Shown here one piece after another: positions 7,496 to 16,441 of a stretch of DNA of 64,000 nucleotides (positions are counted from its first letter, which is position 1; the number at the start of each line of letters is the position of its first letter). The stretch spans positions 123,478 through 187,477 of the forward strand of contig NZ_JAMWEG010000012.1 of NCBI RefSeq assembly GCF_025460765.1. The letters run 5' to 3'. A program made the translations under genes and the position numbers. The DNA is from Micromonospora sp. MA102 (GTDB lineage Bacteria > Actinomycetota > Actinomycetes > Mycobacteriales > Micromonosporaceae). Under the pieces are notes generated by a model. It was not told where the DNA came from and did not search any database. It saw only the letters and a list, made by a program, of their open reading frames with translations.

Positions 7496-8803
7496 GTGCA
7501 GGACCGCACCCCTCGTCCGGACGAGCTGGAACCCGTCGAGCGGGCCGGCGTCGACGAGCTGCGGGCGCTGCAACTCGACCGGCTGCGCTGGTCGCTGCGG
7601 CACGCGTACGACAACGTGCCGCACTACCGGCAGGCCTTCGAGGCGGCCGGCGCGCACCCCGACGACCTGCGCGAGCTGGGCGACCTGGCCCGCTTCCCGT
7701 TCACCGGCAAGGCCGAGCTGCGGGAGAACTACCCGTTCGGCATGTTCGCGGTGCCCCGGGAGCGGGTCGCCCGGCTGCACGCCTCCTCCGGCACCACCGG
7801 GCGGCCCACCGTCGTCGGCTACACCCGCGCCGACCTCGACACCTGGGCGAAGCTGATGGCCCGCTCGATCCGGGCCTCCGGCGGCCGCCCGGGCGACCGG
7901 GTCCACGTGGCGTACGGCTACGGGCTGTTCACCGGCGGGCTCGGCGCGCACTACGGCGCCGAGGAGCTGGGCTGCACGGTCATCCCCGTCTCCGGCGGGA
8001 TGACCGAGCGGCAGGTCATGCTGATCCGCGACTTCGAGCCCGAGGTCATCATGGTCACCCCCAGCTACATGCTGGCCATCGTCGACGAGATGGAGCGCCA
8101 GGGCCTCGACCCGAGGTCCACGTCGCTCCAGGTCGGCATCTTCGGCGCCGAGCCGTGGACCGAGGACATGCGCCGGGAGATGGAGCAGCGCCTCGACATG
8201 CACGCCGTGGACATCTACGGCCTCTCCGAGGTGATGGGCCCCGGGGTGGCGGTCGAGTGCGTGGAGACCAAGGACGGCCTGCACCTGTGGGAGGACCACT
8301 TCTACCCGGAGATCATCGACCCGGTCACCGGCGAGGTGCTGCCCGACGGCGAGCGGGGCGAGCTGGTGCTCACCTCCCTCACCAAGGAGGCCATGCCGGT
8401 GGTCCGCTACCGCACCCGCGACCTCACCCGGCTGCTGCCCGGCACGGCGCGCAGCATGCGCCGGATCGAGAAGATCACCGGCCGGACCGACGACATGATG
8501 ATCGTGCGCGGGGTCAACGTCTTCCCGACCCAGATCGAGGAGCTGATCCTGCGTACGCCCGCGCTGTCGCCGCACTTCCAGTGCGTGCTGGACCGGCAGG
8601 GCCGGATGGACACCCTCACCGTGAAGGTGGAGCGGCGGGCCGGGGTGGCCGCCGACGAGGCCGAGCGGGCCGGCGCCGTCCTGGTCGAGCAGGTCAAGAA
8701 CACCATCGGGGTGAGCGTGGCGGTCCAGGTCATCGAACCCGACGGGGTGGAGCGCTCGATGGGCAAGATGCGCCGGATCGTCGACCAGCGGCGGGGCAAC
8801 TGA
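7496..8803 (+). CDS. paaK: Phenylacetate-CoA ligase
   Basis: A 435-residue AMP-forming ligase of typical PaaK length. Adenylate motif SSGTTGRPTVVGYT lies near residue 97, AYGYGLFTGGLGAHYGAE near 140, and the C-terminal GRTDDMMIVRGVNVFPTQIEE near 325 (given as its core GVNVFPTQIE). It activates phenylacetate to phenylacetyl-CoA. GTG at 7496 follows AGGAGG. PaaI lies one base downstream, but the paaABCDE ring epoxidase genes are not in the window, so this pair may work with genes elsewhere or in aryl-acid recycling. Confidence 0.93.
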   Translation: MQDRTPRPDELEPVERAGVDELRALQLDRLRWSLRHAYDNVPHYRQAFEAAGAHPDDLRELGDLARFPFTGKAELRENYPFGMFAVPRERVARLHASSGTTGRPTVVGYTRADLDTWAKLMARSIRASGGRPGDRVHVAYGYGLFTGGLGAHYGAEELGCTVIPVSGGMTERQVMLIRDFEPEVIMVTPSYMLAIVDEMERQGLDPRSTSLQVGIFGAEPWTEDMRREMEQRLDMHAVDIYGLSEVMGPGVAVECVETKDGLHLWEDHFYPEIIDPVTGEVLPDGERGELVLTSLTKEAMPVVRYRTRDLTRLLPGTARSMRRIEKITGRTDDMMIVRGVNVFPTQIEELILRTPALSPHFQCVLDRQGRMDTLTVKVERRAGVAADEAERAGAVLVEQVKNTIGVSVAVQVIEPDGVERSMGKMRRIVDQRRGN

Positions 8804-8804
8804 C

Positions 8805-9212
8805 GTGGCGGGCGAGGACGGCCGCACCGCGGCCCACGACATGTTCGACGCCGACGTGGCGTCCAAGGGGCTCGGCATCGAGCTGGTGTCGGCCGGCGAC
8901 GGCGCGGCGGTGGCCCGGATGCGGGTCACCCCGGCCATGCTGAACGGCCACGCCATCGGCCACGGCGGCTTCGTCTTCCTGCTCGCCGACACCGCGTTCG
9001 CGCTGGCCTGCAACAGCCACGGCCCGGCCACCGTGGCCGCCGGCGGCGAGATCAGCTTCCTCCGCCCGGTCCGCGAGGGCGACCTGCTGGAGGCCCGGGC
9101 CACCGAGCGGGTCCGCTACGGCCGCAGCGGCATCTACGACGTCACGGTGTGGCGGGACGACGAGGTCGTCGCCGAGTTCCGCGGCCGCAGCCGCACCATC
9201 GCCCGCGACTGA
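8805..9212 (+). CDS. paaI: Hydroxyphenylacetyl-CoA thioesterase PaaI
   Basis: A 135-residue hotdog-fold thioesterase. The core NGHAIGHGGFVFLLADTAF starts near residue 46 and includes the HGG turn and catalytic aspartate on the long helix, followed by ISFLRPVREGDLLEA. PaaI hydrolyses ring-hydroxylated phenylacetyl-CoA and so prevents CoA depletion. The gene starts with GTG just after the paaK stop and is clearly in the same operon. Confidence 0.92.
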   Translation: MAGEDGRTAAHDMFDADVASKGLGIELVSAGDGAAVARMRVTPAMLNGHAIGHGGFVFLLADTAFALACNSHGPATVAAGGEISFLRPVREGDLLEARATERVRYGRSGIYDVTVWRDDEVVAEFRGRSRTIARD

Positions 9213-9247
9213 CCGGCGTGCCGGCCCGTCCGCCCGCCGCGCTGCGG

Positions 9248-9259
9248 CAGGATGGGCCG
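9248..9259 (+). promoter_or_regulatory. Leaderless-type -10 element before the small hydrolase
   Basis: CAGGAT at 9248-9253 sits six bases before the ATG at 9260, the spacing expected for transcription starting at the first base of the start codon. No Shine-Dalgarno sequence is present. The same GGATGGGCCG string precedes the gene at 16442. Confidence 0.5.
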
Positions 9260-9826
9260 ATGGCACACATCCTGCTCCTGCACTCGGTCTACGGGCTGCG
9301 CCCCGCCGTGCTGGCCGCCGCCGACCGGTTCCGCGCCGCCGGGCACGAGGTGACCACCCCCGACCTGTACGAGGTGCCGGCCGCCGACACCGTCGACGCC
9401 GGCTTCGCGCTGTTGGAGAAGATCGGCCGGGACGTGGTCCTCGACCGGGCCCGCGCGGCGGCGGCCGGACTGCCCGCGGACACGGTGCTGGCCGGCTTCT
9501 CCATGGGCGCGGGCGTCGCCGGGGCGCTGCTCGCCGAGCGGCCGGAGGCCGCCGCGCTGCTCCTGCTGCACGGCACCGGCGGCGATCCCGCCTCGGTACG
9601 CTCCGGCCTGCCGGTGCAGCTGCACCTCGCCGACCCCGACGACTACGAGACGCAGGACGAGGTGGACGACTGGCAGCGGGCGATGACCGCGGCCGGCGCC
9701 GAGCTGACCGTGTACCGCTACCCGGGCCCCGGGCACCTCTACACCGACCCCGGCACGCCCGATCACGACGCGCCGGCCGCCGCCCTCACCTGGGACCGGG
9801 TCCTGGCGTTCCTCGCCGACCGCTGA
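9260..9826 (+). CDS. Dienelactone hydrolase-family alpha/beta hydrolase
   Basis: A 188-residue single-domain alpha/beta hydrolase. N-terminus ILLLHSVYGLRPAVL carries the strand and oxyanion turn seen in DLH proteins. The nucleophile elbow is GFSMGAG (Ser near residue 80, where classical dienelactone hydrolases have Cys). PGPGHLYTDPG near 160 holds the catalytic histidine. Small cytosolic members hydrolyse lactones or esters; the substrate cannot be told. The gene lies 47 bases after paaI but has its own leaderless-type promoter. Confidence 0.8.
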   Translation: MAHILLLHSVYGLRPAVLAAADRFRAAGHEVTTPDLYEVPAADTVDAGFALLEKIGRDVVLDRARAAAAGLPADTVLAGFSMGAGVAGALLAERPEAAALLLLHGTGGDPASVRSGLPVQLHLADPDDYETQDEVDDWQRAMTAAGAELTVYRYPGPGHLYTDPGTPDHDAPAAALTWDRVLAFLADR

Positions 9827-9863
9827 CCCCCCCCGGGACCGGCCCCGGTCCGGCCGCCCCGGG

Positions 9864-9915
9864 GACGACGTCCGGGTCGGAGTGGCCCCGTGCCCGCTCC
9901 GGCCCGGACGTCGTC
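9864..9915. terminator. Bidirectional hairpin between convergent genes
   Basis: GACGACGTCCGGG at 9864-9876 pairs perfectly with CCCGGACGTCGTC at 9903-9915, a 13-bp stem with a 26-base loop, ending one base before the stop codon of the leftward gene. A second small hairpin, GGACCGG/CCGGTCC, lies at 9836-9851. Neither has a clear T-tract. The position between converging genes suggests a terminator for both. Confidence 0.65.
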
Positions 9916-12348
9916 TCACGCGGCGAGCCCCCGCACGCCGCCGGCCGAGGTCAGCCCGGCCCGGGCGGACGCCCCCACCGGCCGCTCCCGGCCGGTCCGG
10001 CGCGGACGCGGCGGCCCGACGGCCGGCGGTTGCCCGCCCACCGCCCCCACCCGGCCCGCCGGCTCGCGCGGCGGGCCGCCGGGTAACGGGTCCCGGAGCC
10101 CCGGGAACACCCCGAGCCGGGCCCGCACCGCCCGGCCCGGCCGGTTGCCGCCGGACCGGACCGCCGGGAGAGCGCCCCGGGCAGGGGACCCGGCGGAGGC
10201 GCCCCCCGGCACCGCCGCCGGCCGGCCCGCCGCGCCGCCGACCCGTCCTCTGCGGACGGCGACGGTCCGCCGGCTGGCCGTCCGCCCGCTGGCCGGCGCG
10301 CCGGTTCCCGCCGCCGCGCCGCCCCCCGCCGCCACACCCGGCGTCGGGGTACCTACCGCGACCGTGCCGGGCGTCGGGCCGTCCCCCGCGGCCACACCCG
10401 GCGTCGGGCAGCCCCCCGCGGTCGTGCCGGGCGTCGGGCCGTCCCCGGCGGCCACACCCGGCGTCGGGCCGTCCGCCGGCACATCCGGCGTCCGGCCGTC
10501 CGCACCGGGGACCGGCGCCGGTCGGGCCCCTCCACCCGACCGGAGCCCCACCCCGGCCGGGCACGCGGCCCGGCCGGTGGTGACCCCGCCGGCGGCCGGG
10601 CGGATCGCCCCGACCGGCCCGGCGTCCCGCAGCCGGCGGGCGAACTCCGCCCGCACGGCGCGGGGCAGCCGGTGCGCGGCCACCCGGGCCACGGCCGGCT
10701 CGGCGACCGCGTACCCGCCGGTGGTGGTCCGGCGCAGCAGGCCCGCGTCGACCAGCGCACGCAGCACCGGCTCGGCGCGCCCGGCCGGCCAGCCGAGCAT
10801 CCGCGCCAGCGTGGCGGCCGGAACGTCCACATCCCGGGCGGCGACCGCCATCAACACGGCCCGCCGCTCCCCGTCCAGCCGGTCCAGCCGGGCGTCGACC
10901 AGCCGGCGGACCGGCTCGGGCACCCCGGCCGGCTCGGCGTCGGCGCCGAGCGTGGCGACGTACGCCGCCGCGGCGCCCGGGTTGCCGACGACCAGCGGGA
11001 GCAGCTCCGCGGCCGGCGCCGTGGGCCGGCCGGCCCGGTCGAGCAGGTGCCGCAGCAGCCGTCCGGTGTCGACGGTGCCCAGCGCGGGCAGCGGCACCCG
11101 GCGCCGCCGGCCGGCCGCCCCGGGCAGCAGGTCGGCCCAGCGCGGACCGTGCGTGGCCAGCACGGCGAGCGGCAGGCTCCGTTCGGTGGCCGCGGCGAAC
11201 AGCCGGTGCAGGAACCGGTTCAGCGCCGGCGCGGCCCGGTCCAGGTCGTCCACCGCCACCACCACCGGCTGGCCGCCGGCCAGGTCCAGCAGGAGCTCTC
11301 CGCACACCTCGGCGCCGCGCGCGGCGGCCGCCGGGTCGGCCGGTGCGGCCAGGAACGCGGCCAGCGCGTGCGCCGCCGCAGCGCGCCGGGCCGCCGGCAG
11401 CCCGTCCAGGGTGTTGCCCAGCCGCCGGCGTACGGCCTCCGGCGACTGGCCGTCGCGGAGCCCGGCGAGGCCGCGGACCAGGTCCGCCAGCGGCGCCAGC
11501 TCGCCGTCCGGGAACGGCGGGCAGTGCGCCACACACCAGCGCACCGCGACGCCGTCCACGGTCGACACCGCGCGGACCAGCTCGTGCAGGAGCCGGCTGC
11601 GCCCGCTGCCCGCCGGGCCGACCAGCGAGATCCAGCGTGGACGCCGCTCCCGCACGGCCCGCACGATCTCGTCGCCGGCCGTGGCCAGCTCGCGGCGGCG
11701 GCCGACCAGCGGGGCGTGGTGCCGGGCCGGCCGGCGCCGGGCCACCCCGGTCACCCGCCAGACGTCCAGCGGCGCCGCCCGGCCGGCCACCGCCAGGGCG
11801 GTGAGCGGGCGCTGCTCGACCAGGCCCGCGACGGCCCGCCGGGTGGCCGCGCACAGCACCACCCCGCCGGGCGGGGCGTGCTCCTGCAGGCGGGCCGCCG
11901 TGGTGATCACCGCGCCGCTGGCCGCGCCGTGCCCGCCGTCCCGGGTGGCGGCCAGGTCGACCAGCACCTCGCCGGTGGCCACGCCGACCCGGACCCGCAG
12001 CCGGGTGCCTGCCGGCAGCCGCCGGTCCAGCGCGTCCTGGATCTCCAGTCCGGCGCGTACCGCCCGGTAGGCGTCGAAGCCGTCCGAGTCGTGCGCCCCG
12101 AACAGTGCCATCACCGCGTCGCCGACGTACTTCTCCACGACGCCGTGCCACCGGTGGAGCACCGCGGCCACCGTGCCGAAGTAGGCCTGCTGCAGCGCCC
12201 GCACGTCCTCCGGGTCGAGCCGCTCGACGAGACCGGTCGACCCGACGATGTCGGCGAAGAGGACGGTGACCGTGCGCCGTTCCTCCGGCACGGGCCAGCG
12301 GGCCCCGGTGACCGCTTCCCGACTCCCCACGGGCGTGGTGATCAGCAT
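9916..12348 (-). CDS. Class III nucleotidyl cyclase-AAA ATPase regulatory protein
   Basis: An 810-residue protein. Residues 22-200 are a class III adenylate/guanylate cyclase domain with both metal aspartates visible (FADIVGSTG, Asp33; KYVGDAVMALFG, Asp77). From about 214 an ORC/AAA-like ATPase domain follows, but its P-loop reads GPAGSGRS: arginine replaces the essential lysine. The last 250 residues are low-complexity Pro/Gly/Ala/Arg with a 10-residue tandem repeat (GPTPGVAAGD-like). Family members are actinobacterial signalling proteins related to soluble cyclases. ATG at 12348 follows GGGTGGG. It is divergent from a LAL regulator of related ATPase type. Confidence 0.8.
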   Translation of the reverse strand: MLITTPVGSREAVTGARWPVPEERRTVTVLFADIVGSTGLVERLDPEDVRALQQAYFGTVAAVLHRWHGVVEKYVGDAVMALFGAHDSDGFDAYRAVRAGLEIQDALDRRLPAGTRLRVRVGVATGEVLVDLAATRDGGHGAASGAVITTAARLQEHAPPGGVVLCAATRRAVAGLVEQRPLTALAVAGRAAPLDVWRVTGVARRRPARHHAPLVGRRRELATAGDEIVRAVRERRPRWISLVGPAGSGRSRLLHELVRAVSTVDGVAVRWCVAHCPPFPDGELAPLADLVRGLAGLRDGQSPEAVRRRLGNTLDGLPAARRAAAAHALAAFLAAPADPAAAARGAEVCGELLLDLAGGQPVVVAVDDLDRAAPALNRFLHRLFAAATERSLPLAVLATHGPRWADLLPGAAGRRRRVPLPALGTVDTGRLLRHLLDRAGRPTAPAAELLPLVVGNPGAAAAYVATLGADAEPAGVPEPVRRLVDARLDRLDGERRAVLMAVAARDVDVPAATLARMLGWPAGRAEPVLRALVDAGLLRRTTTGGYAVAEPAVARVAAHRLPRAVRAEFARRLRDAGPVGAIRPAAGGVTTGRAACPAGVGLRSGGGARPAPVPGADGRTPDVPADGPTPGVAAGDGPTPGTTAGGCPTPGVAAGDGPTPGTVAVGTPTPGVAAGGGAAAGTGAPASGRTASRRTVAVRRGRVGGAAGRPAAVPGGASAGSPARGALPAVRSGGNRPGRAVRARLGVFPGLRDPLPGGPPREPAGRVGAVGGQPPAVGPPRPRRTGRERPVGASARAGLTSAGGVRGLAA
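10331..10480 (-). repeat. Five-copy 30-bp tandem repeat inside the cyclase/ATPase gene
   Basis: Five phased 30-bp units at 10331, 10361, 10391, 10421 and 10451, each containing GGCGTCGGG, with a decayed sixth copy to about 10500. Units 1, 3 and 5 read GCCACACCCGG and units 2 and 4 read GTGCCGGGC, giving a 60-bp higher-order period. Because 30 is a multiple of three the array stays in frame and encodes a Gly-Pro-Thr-Pro-Gly-rich decapeptide repeat, probably a flexible linker. Confidence 0.9.
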
Positions 12349-12524
12349 CGCACCCACCCTTTCCCCGGTCCGGTGCCTGACGACCACCGGAGACTTTCAC
12401 CACCGGGTCCTCGGGGGATCGGTAGGACGACGTATGTCGACCACCCGCAACCATTAGTCGTAATGTCGACGCGAGGAGTACCACAAGGGCGTTGAGCCCG
12501 TAGAACGGTGCGGGAACCTGTGAC

Positions 12525-12537
12525 TAGGCTGCGGGGC
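12525..12537 (+). promoter_or_regulatory. Leaderless-type -10 element for the LAL regulator
   Basis: TAGGCT at 12525-12530 fits the actinobacterial TANNNT -10 pattern and lies seven bases before the ATG at 12538. There is no ribosome binding site. No convincing -35 hexamer was found. Confidence 0.5.
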
Positions 12538-15480
12538 ATGGCCAGCGATGTGGACACTGCGCCGCTCGTCGGCCGTGCCGACACGGTGGGAGCGCTGCGG
12601 TCGGCCCTGCTCGACGACGTCGCCCCCGGTCAGACCGCGGCGGTGTTCCTCACCGGTGAGAGCGGCGTGGGCAAGACCCGGCTGCTCACCGAGGTCGGCG
12701 AGCGACTGCGGGACGCGGGGGCGCTGGTCCTCACGGGCGTCTGCCTCGACATCGGCGACGCCTCGCCGCTGCACCCGCTGCGCCAGGCGCTGCGCCGCCT
12801 CGACGCCGACCTGACCGAGGCCCGCACCTCCTCCGCGGTCCGCGGGCTGCTCCAGGTCTTCGACGAGGAGACCCCCGGCCCGGACGGCGCCGGCGCGCTG
12901 CTGGAGCGGGTGTCGCGCGGCCTGCACCTGGTCGCCGGCGGGCGGCCGCTGGTGCTGGTCCTCGACGACCTCCAGTGGGTCGACCGCAGCACCCGCCAGC
13001 TCCTGCTGTACCTGCTCGCCGGCCTCGGCGACCTCCAGCTGTCGGTGCTCGCCGCGATCCGGGCCGAGTCGTTGCAGGGCGCGCACCCGCTGCGCCGGGT
13101 GCTCACCGAGCTGCGCCGGCTGCGCTCGGTCCGGGTGGTCGACCTGGCGCCGCTGGAGCGGGCCGGCACCGACGAGCTGGCCGCCGCGATCGTGGGCGCG
13201 CCGCTGGCCCCCGACGCCGCCGACCAGATGTGGCAGCGCAGCGGCGGCAACCCGTTCGTGGTGGAGGAGCTGGCCCGCGACCTCCGCGACGGCCACGACG
13301 GCCTCTCCGACACGCTGCGCGAGGTCTTCCTGGCCCGGGTCGACGCGCTGCCGCAGCCCGCGCACGCCGTGGTGCACGCGGTCGCCGCCGGGGTCGAACC
13401 GGTCGAGCACTGGCTGCTGGCCCAGGTCGTCCGGCTGCCCGAGGACCAGCTGATCGAGGCGGTCCGGGAGGCGGTGGCGCACCGGCTGCTGGTCGGCGCC
13501 GACGACGGCTACCGGCTCCGGCACCGCCTGGTCGCCGAGGTGCTGGCGCACGAGCTGCTCCCCGCCGAGCGGGCCGCGCTGCACCGCCGCTACGCCGAGA
13601 CGTTGACCTCGGCCACGGCCGAGCTGCACCAGGCCCGGCTGGCCCACCACTGGCGGCTGGCCGGCGAGCCGGCCCGGGCCCTGCCGGCCGCGATGGCCGC
13701 CGCCCGCGAGGCCGAGCGGCTGCACGGCTACGCGGAGGCGCACCGCCACTGGTCGGCGGCCCTGAGCCTGGCCACCACCCCGCCCGCCGTGCTGCCCGAC
13801 GGCGGCCGGCCCGAGCCGGCCGAGGTCGACCGAGCCGAGCTGCTGACCCACGCGGCCGAGTCGGCGCACCACTGCGGTGAGCACGCCCGCGCGCTGGCCC
13901 TGCTGGAGGAGCTGGCCGCGGACCCGGCCGGCCCGCCCACCTGCGCCCTGCACATCCGGCGGGCCCGCTACCTGGCCGCCGCCGGCCGGTCCGCCCCGGC
14001 CGAGGCCGAATACCGGCGGGTGCTCGCCGCGGACGACTGCACGCCCCGGGAGCGGGCCACCGCCGCCGCCCACCTGGCCGAGCTGCTGCTGCATCTGGGC
14101 CGCTACGCGGAGGCCGGCGACCAGGCCCGCGAGGCGCTCCGGCTCGCCGCCGACGTCGAGGGCACCGCCTCGGAGGTGGTGCTGGCCAGCGCCGCGCTCG
14201 GGTTCAGCGAGGCCTACCTGGAGGACCCGGACGCCGGGCTCGCCGTCATGCGGGAGGCGCTGGACACCGCCGAGCGCTCCGGCCGGCCGGAGGACGTTGC
14301 CTGCGCGTACCTGCACCTGGCCGAGCTGCTCACCGGGCCGCTGAACATCCTCGAGGAGGGCGTGGTGGTGGCCCGCCGGGGCGCCGAGCGGGTCGCCGAG
14401 CTGGGGCTCGGCCGCACCTGGGAGACCCGGCTGCTGGCCATCGCCACCAACGGGCTGTTCCGGGTGGGGCAGTGGGCCGAGGCCGAGAAGGTGGTGGCGG
14501 CCGCGCTGCGGCACCGCCCGTCCGGCGCCGACGCGGTCGAGCTGCTGCTCGCCCGGTGCCGGCTCTCCGTCGGCTACGGCGACGTCGAGGCCTCCGACCG
14601 TGACCTGGAGGCGGTCGCCACGGTGCTGGCCGGCGGCGGGGCCCGGCACGTGCTGCCGATGCTCATCCTGCGGGCCGGGCTGGCCATGTGGCAGGGTCGC
14701 CACGACCTGGCCCGGCAGGCGGTCCAGCGGGGCCTGACCGAGAGCCGCTCCGACGACGTCATCGTGCTGGCCACGCTGGCCTGGCACGGGCTGCGCGCGG
14801 AGGCGGAGGCGTCGGCCAGCCGGACGGTCGAGGTGGACCCGAACGCGGTCCGCCGGCTGCGCGGGGTGGTCGACCGGGTGGCCGCCAAGAGCGGCAAGGC
14901 GGGCGCCCCCGTGCGCTACGTCGCCGACGCGTTCCTGGCCCTCTGCGCCGCCGAGCTGAGCCGGCTGGACGACGGCCGGGGCGACCCCGAGCTGTGGGCC
15001 CGCGCGGCCACCGAGTGGGACCGGCGCAACCACCCCTACCCGGCGGCCTACTCGCGGCTGCGGCAGGCCGAGGCGCTGCTGGCCCGGCGCAGCCGGGTCG
15101 CCACCGCCGGCAAGCTGCTGCGACAGGCCCACCGGACGGCCCAGTCGCTCGGTGCCCTGCCGCTGAGCGAGGAGATCCGCACCCTGGCCGGGCGGGCCCG
15201 GGTCGCCCTGGACGAGGGCACGGCCGCCGCGCGTCCGGCGCCCCGGCCCCGGGCCGCCGAGCCGGCCGCGCCCACGGTGGACGAGCTGGTGGTGCTCACG
15301 GCCCGGGAGCGGGAGGTGCTCGCGGCGGTCGCCGAGGGGCTGACCAACCGGGAGATCGGCCAGCGGCTGTTCATCAGCGAGCGGACCATCGGCGTGCACG
15401 TGTCGCACATCTTCGACAAGCTCCAGGTCCGCACCCGGGTGCAGGCCAGCGCGATCTTCCTGCGCAACCGGGCCGAGTAG
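12538..15480 (+). CDS. LAL-family LuxR regulator (AAA ATPase, TPR-like, HTH)
   Basis: A 980-residue large ATP-binding LuxR regulator. Walker A GESGVGKT at about 40-47, Walker B LVLVLDDLQWVD near 140, then a long helical Ala/Leu-rich TPR-like middle, and a C-terminal LuxR HTH from about 920 (TAREREVLAAVAEGLTNREI; ISERTIGVHVSHIF). The ATG at 12538 is chosen because TAGGCT lies exactly eight bases upstream, a leaderless arrangement, and the VGR motif of LAL proteins then falls at residue 11. Such proteins are often pathway-level activators. The target is not evident; the adjacent divergent cyclase gene is a candidate. Confidence 0.92.
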   Translation: MASDVDTAPLVGRADTVGALRSALLDDVAPGQTAAVFLTGESGVGKTRLLTEVGERLRDAGALVLTGVCLDIGDASPLHPLRQALRRLDADLTEARTSSAVRGLLQVFDEETPGPDGAGALLERVSRGLHLVAGGRPLVLVLDDLQWVDRSTRQLLLYLLAGLGDLQLSVLAAIRAESLQGAHPLRRVLTELRRLRSVRVVDLAPLERAGTDELAAAIVGAPLAPDAADQMWQRSGGNPFVVEELARDLRDGHDGLSDTLREVFLARVDALPQPAHAVVHAVAAGVEPVEHWLLAQVVRLPEDQLIEAVREAVAHRLLVGADDGYRLRHRLVAEVLAHELLPAERAALHRRYAETLTSATAELHQARLAHHWRLAGEPARALPAAMAAAREAERLHGYAEAHRHWSAALSLATTPPAVLPDGGRPEPAEVDRAELLTHAAESAHHCGEHARALALLEELAADPAGPPTCALHIRRARYLAAAGRSAPAEAEYRRVLAADDCTPRERATAAAHLAELLLHLGRYAEAGDQAREALRLAADVEGTASEVVLASAALGFSEAYLEDPDAGLAVMREALDTAERSGRPEDVACAYLHLAELLTGPLNILEEGVVVARRGAERVAELGLGRTWETRLLAIATNGLFRVGQWAEAEKVVAAALRHRPSGADAVELLLARCRLSVGYGDVEASDRDLEAVATVLAGGGARHVLPMLILRAGLAMWQGRHDLARQAVQRGLTESRSDDVIVLATLAWHGLRAEAEASASRTVEVDPNAVRRLRGVVDRVAAKSGKAGAPVRYVADAFLALCAAELSRLDDGRGDPELWARAATEWDRRNHPYPAAYSRLRQAEALLARRSRVATAGKLLRQAHRTAQSLGALPLSEEIRTLAGRARVALDEGTAAARPAPRPRAAEPAAPTVDELVVLTAREREVLAAVAEGLTNREIGQRLFISERTIGVHVSHIFDKLQVRTRVQASAIFLRNRAE

Positions 15481-15591
15481 CCGCGCGTCGGCAATACGTC
15501 GTTCTACTGATCCGGCCGCCGTACGCCGGCTGGAAGGCTGTCCAGCGTCACCGGGTGGCGTCGTGGGGGCGCCGACCACTGTGGAGGAGAG

Positions 15592-16362
15592 ATGACCGAA
15601 CCGGTCTGGGGTCCCGTGCACCACGACATCGTCGGGCTGCTCGCCGACCACCCCGCCGACGTGCCGGCGGTCGTCGACCACCTCACCAAGCTCCAGGACC
15701 TGCTGGTCCGGCTGCCTCCGCTGGAGGAGAGCTGCCCGCTCGCCGATTTCAACAAGCTCTACCTGGTCATCACCTCCACGGTCCTCGACGGCCTGTACGA
15801 CGACCGCTTCAGGGACCCGACCTTCCTGGCCCGGCTCGACGTGGAGTTCGCGGCCCGTTACTTCGACGCGCTGCGGTTCTGGACGGACTCGCACCCGAGC
15901 ACGCCGAAGGCCTGGTCGTGCCTGTTCCGGCGGATGCGCGGCCCGGACGCCCGGCCGCTGCCGTCGGCCGCCGCCGGGGTGAACGCCCACATCAACTACG
16001 ACCTGCCGTTCGCGCTGGTGACCACCTTCGACAGCCTGGAGTCCGAGCCGGTCGACAGCAGTGACCAGCACCACGACTACCTGGAGATCAACAAGATCTT
16101 CGCCGAGCGGATCCCGGAGCTGCGCCGCGGCTACCTGGACCACTGGCAGCTGATGATCGACATGGTGAACGGCGACATCGACGACTGGTACCAGGGCGAG
16201 CTGGTCGAGTACACCCGGAACGTGGCCTGGCGCAACGCGCAGAAGATCTGGCGCTGCCGGCACGACCCGGAGGCCCGCGAGTGTGAGCGGATGCGGCTGG
16301 ACGACAACGCCGCACTGCTCGGCCGGCTGCTGCTGTCGCCCCTCGGGGCGTTCCTGCAGTAG
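15592..16362 (+). CDS. DUF5995 family protein
   Basis: A 256-residue soluble protein with no signal peptide. The stretch GVNAHINYDLPFALV near residue 128 and the C-terminal WRNAQKIWR region match what I recall of DUF5995, a widespread actinobacterial family of unknown function rich in conserved Asp, His and Trp. GGAGGAGAG lies just before the ATG. It follows the LAL regulator by 111 bases and is closed by a strong hairpin, so it forms its own unit. Confidence 0.7.
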   Translation: MTEPVWGPVHHDIVGLLADHPADVPAVVDHLTKLQDLLVRLPPLEESCPLADFNKLYLVITSTVLDGLYDDRFRDPTFLARLDVEFAARYFDALRFWTDSHPSTPKAWSCLFRRMRGPDARPLPSAAAGVNAHINYDLPFALVTTFDSLESEPVDSSDQHHDYLEINKIFAERIPELRRGYLDHWQLMIDMVNGDIDDWYQGELVEYTRNVAWRNAQKIWRCRHDPEARECERMRLDDNAALLGRLLLSPLGAFLQ

Positions 16363-16374
16363 CCGGGACGGGGG

Positions 16375-16415
16375 GTCCCCGCGTCCCGCCCCCGTCGGGC
16401 GCGGGACGCGGGGAC
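16375..16415 (+). terminator. Strong GC hairpin after the DUF5995 gene
   Basis: GTCCCCGCGTCCCGC at 16375-16389 is perfectly complementary to 16401-16415, a 15-bp stem with an 11-base loop, starting 12 bases after the stop codon. No T-run follows, as is common in high-GC actinomycetes. Confidence 0.75.
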
Positions 16416-16441
16416 GCCGTCGGTGGTGCGAGGATGGGCCG

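Noticed and set aside
7496..9212. PaaK/PaaI as part of the aryl-polyketide pathway.
   Set aside because: They lie 16 kb away among unrelated genes and match catabolic phenylacetate enzymes; no shared regulation is visible.
10331..10480. Regular 30-bp units looked like a possible CRISPR array.
   Set aside because: There are no unique spacers: the units are directly adjacent, in frame with the cyclase/ATPase gene, and encode a Pro/Gly repeat.
12427..12470. Two similar 15-mers ending ATGTCGAC (12427 and 12456) as an operator pair between the two large regulators.
   Set aside because: Only the ATGTCGAC part is well kept, and the 29-base spacing is not a helical multiple; too weak to list as a site.
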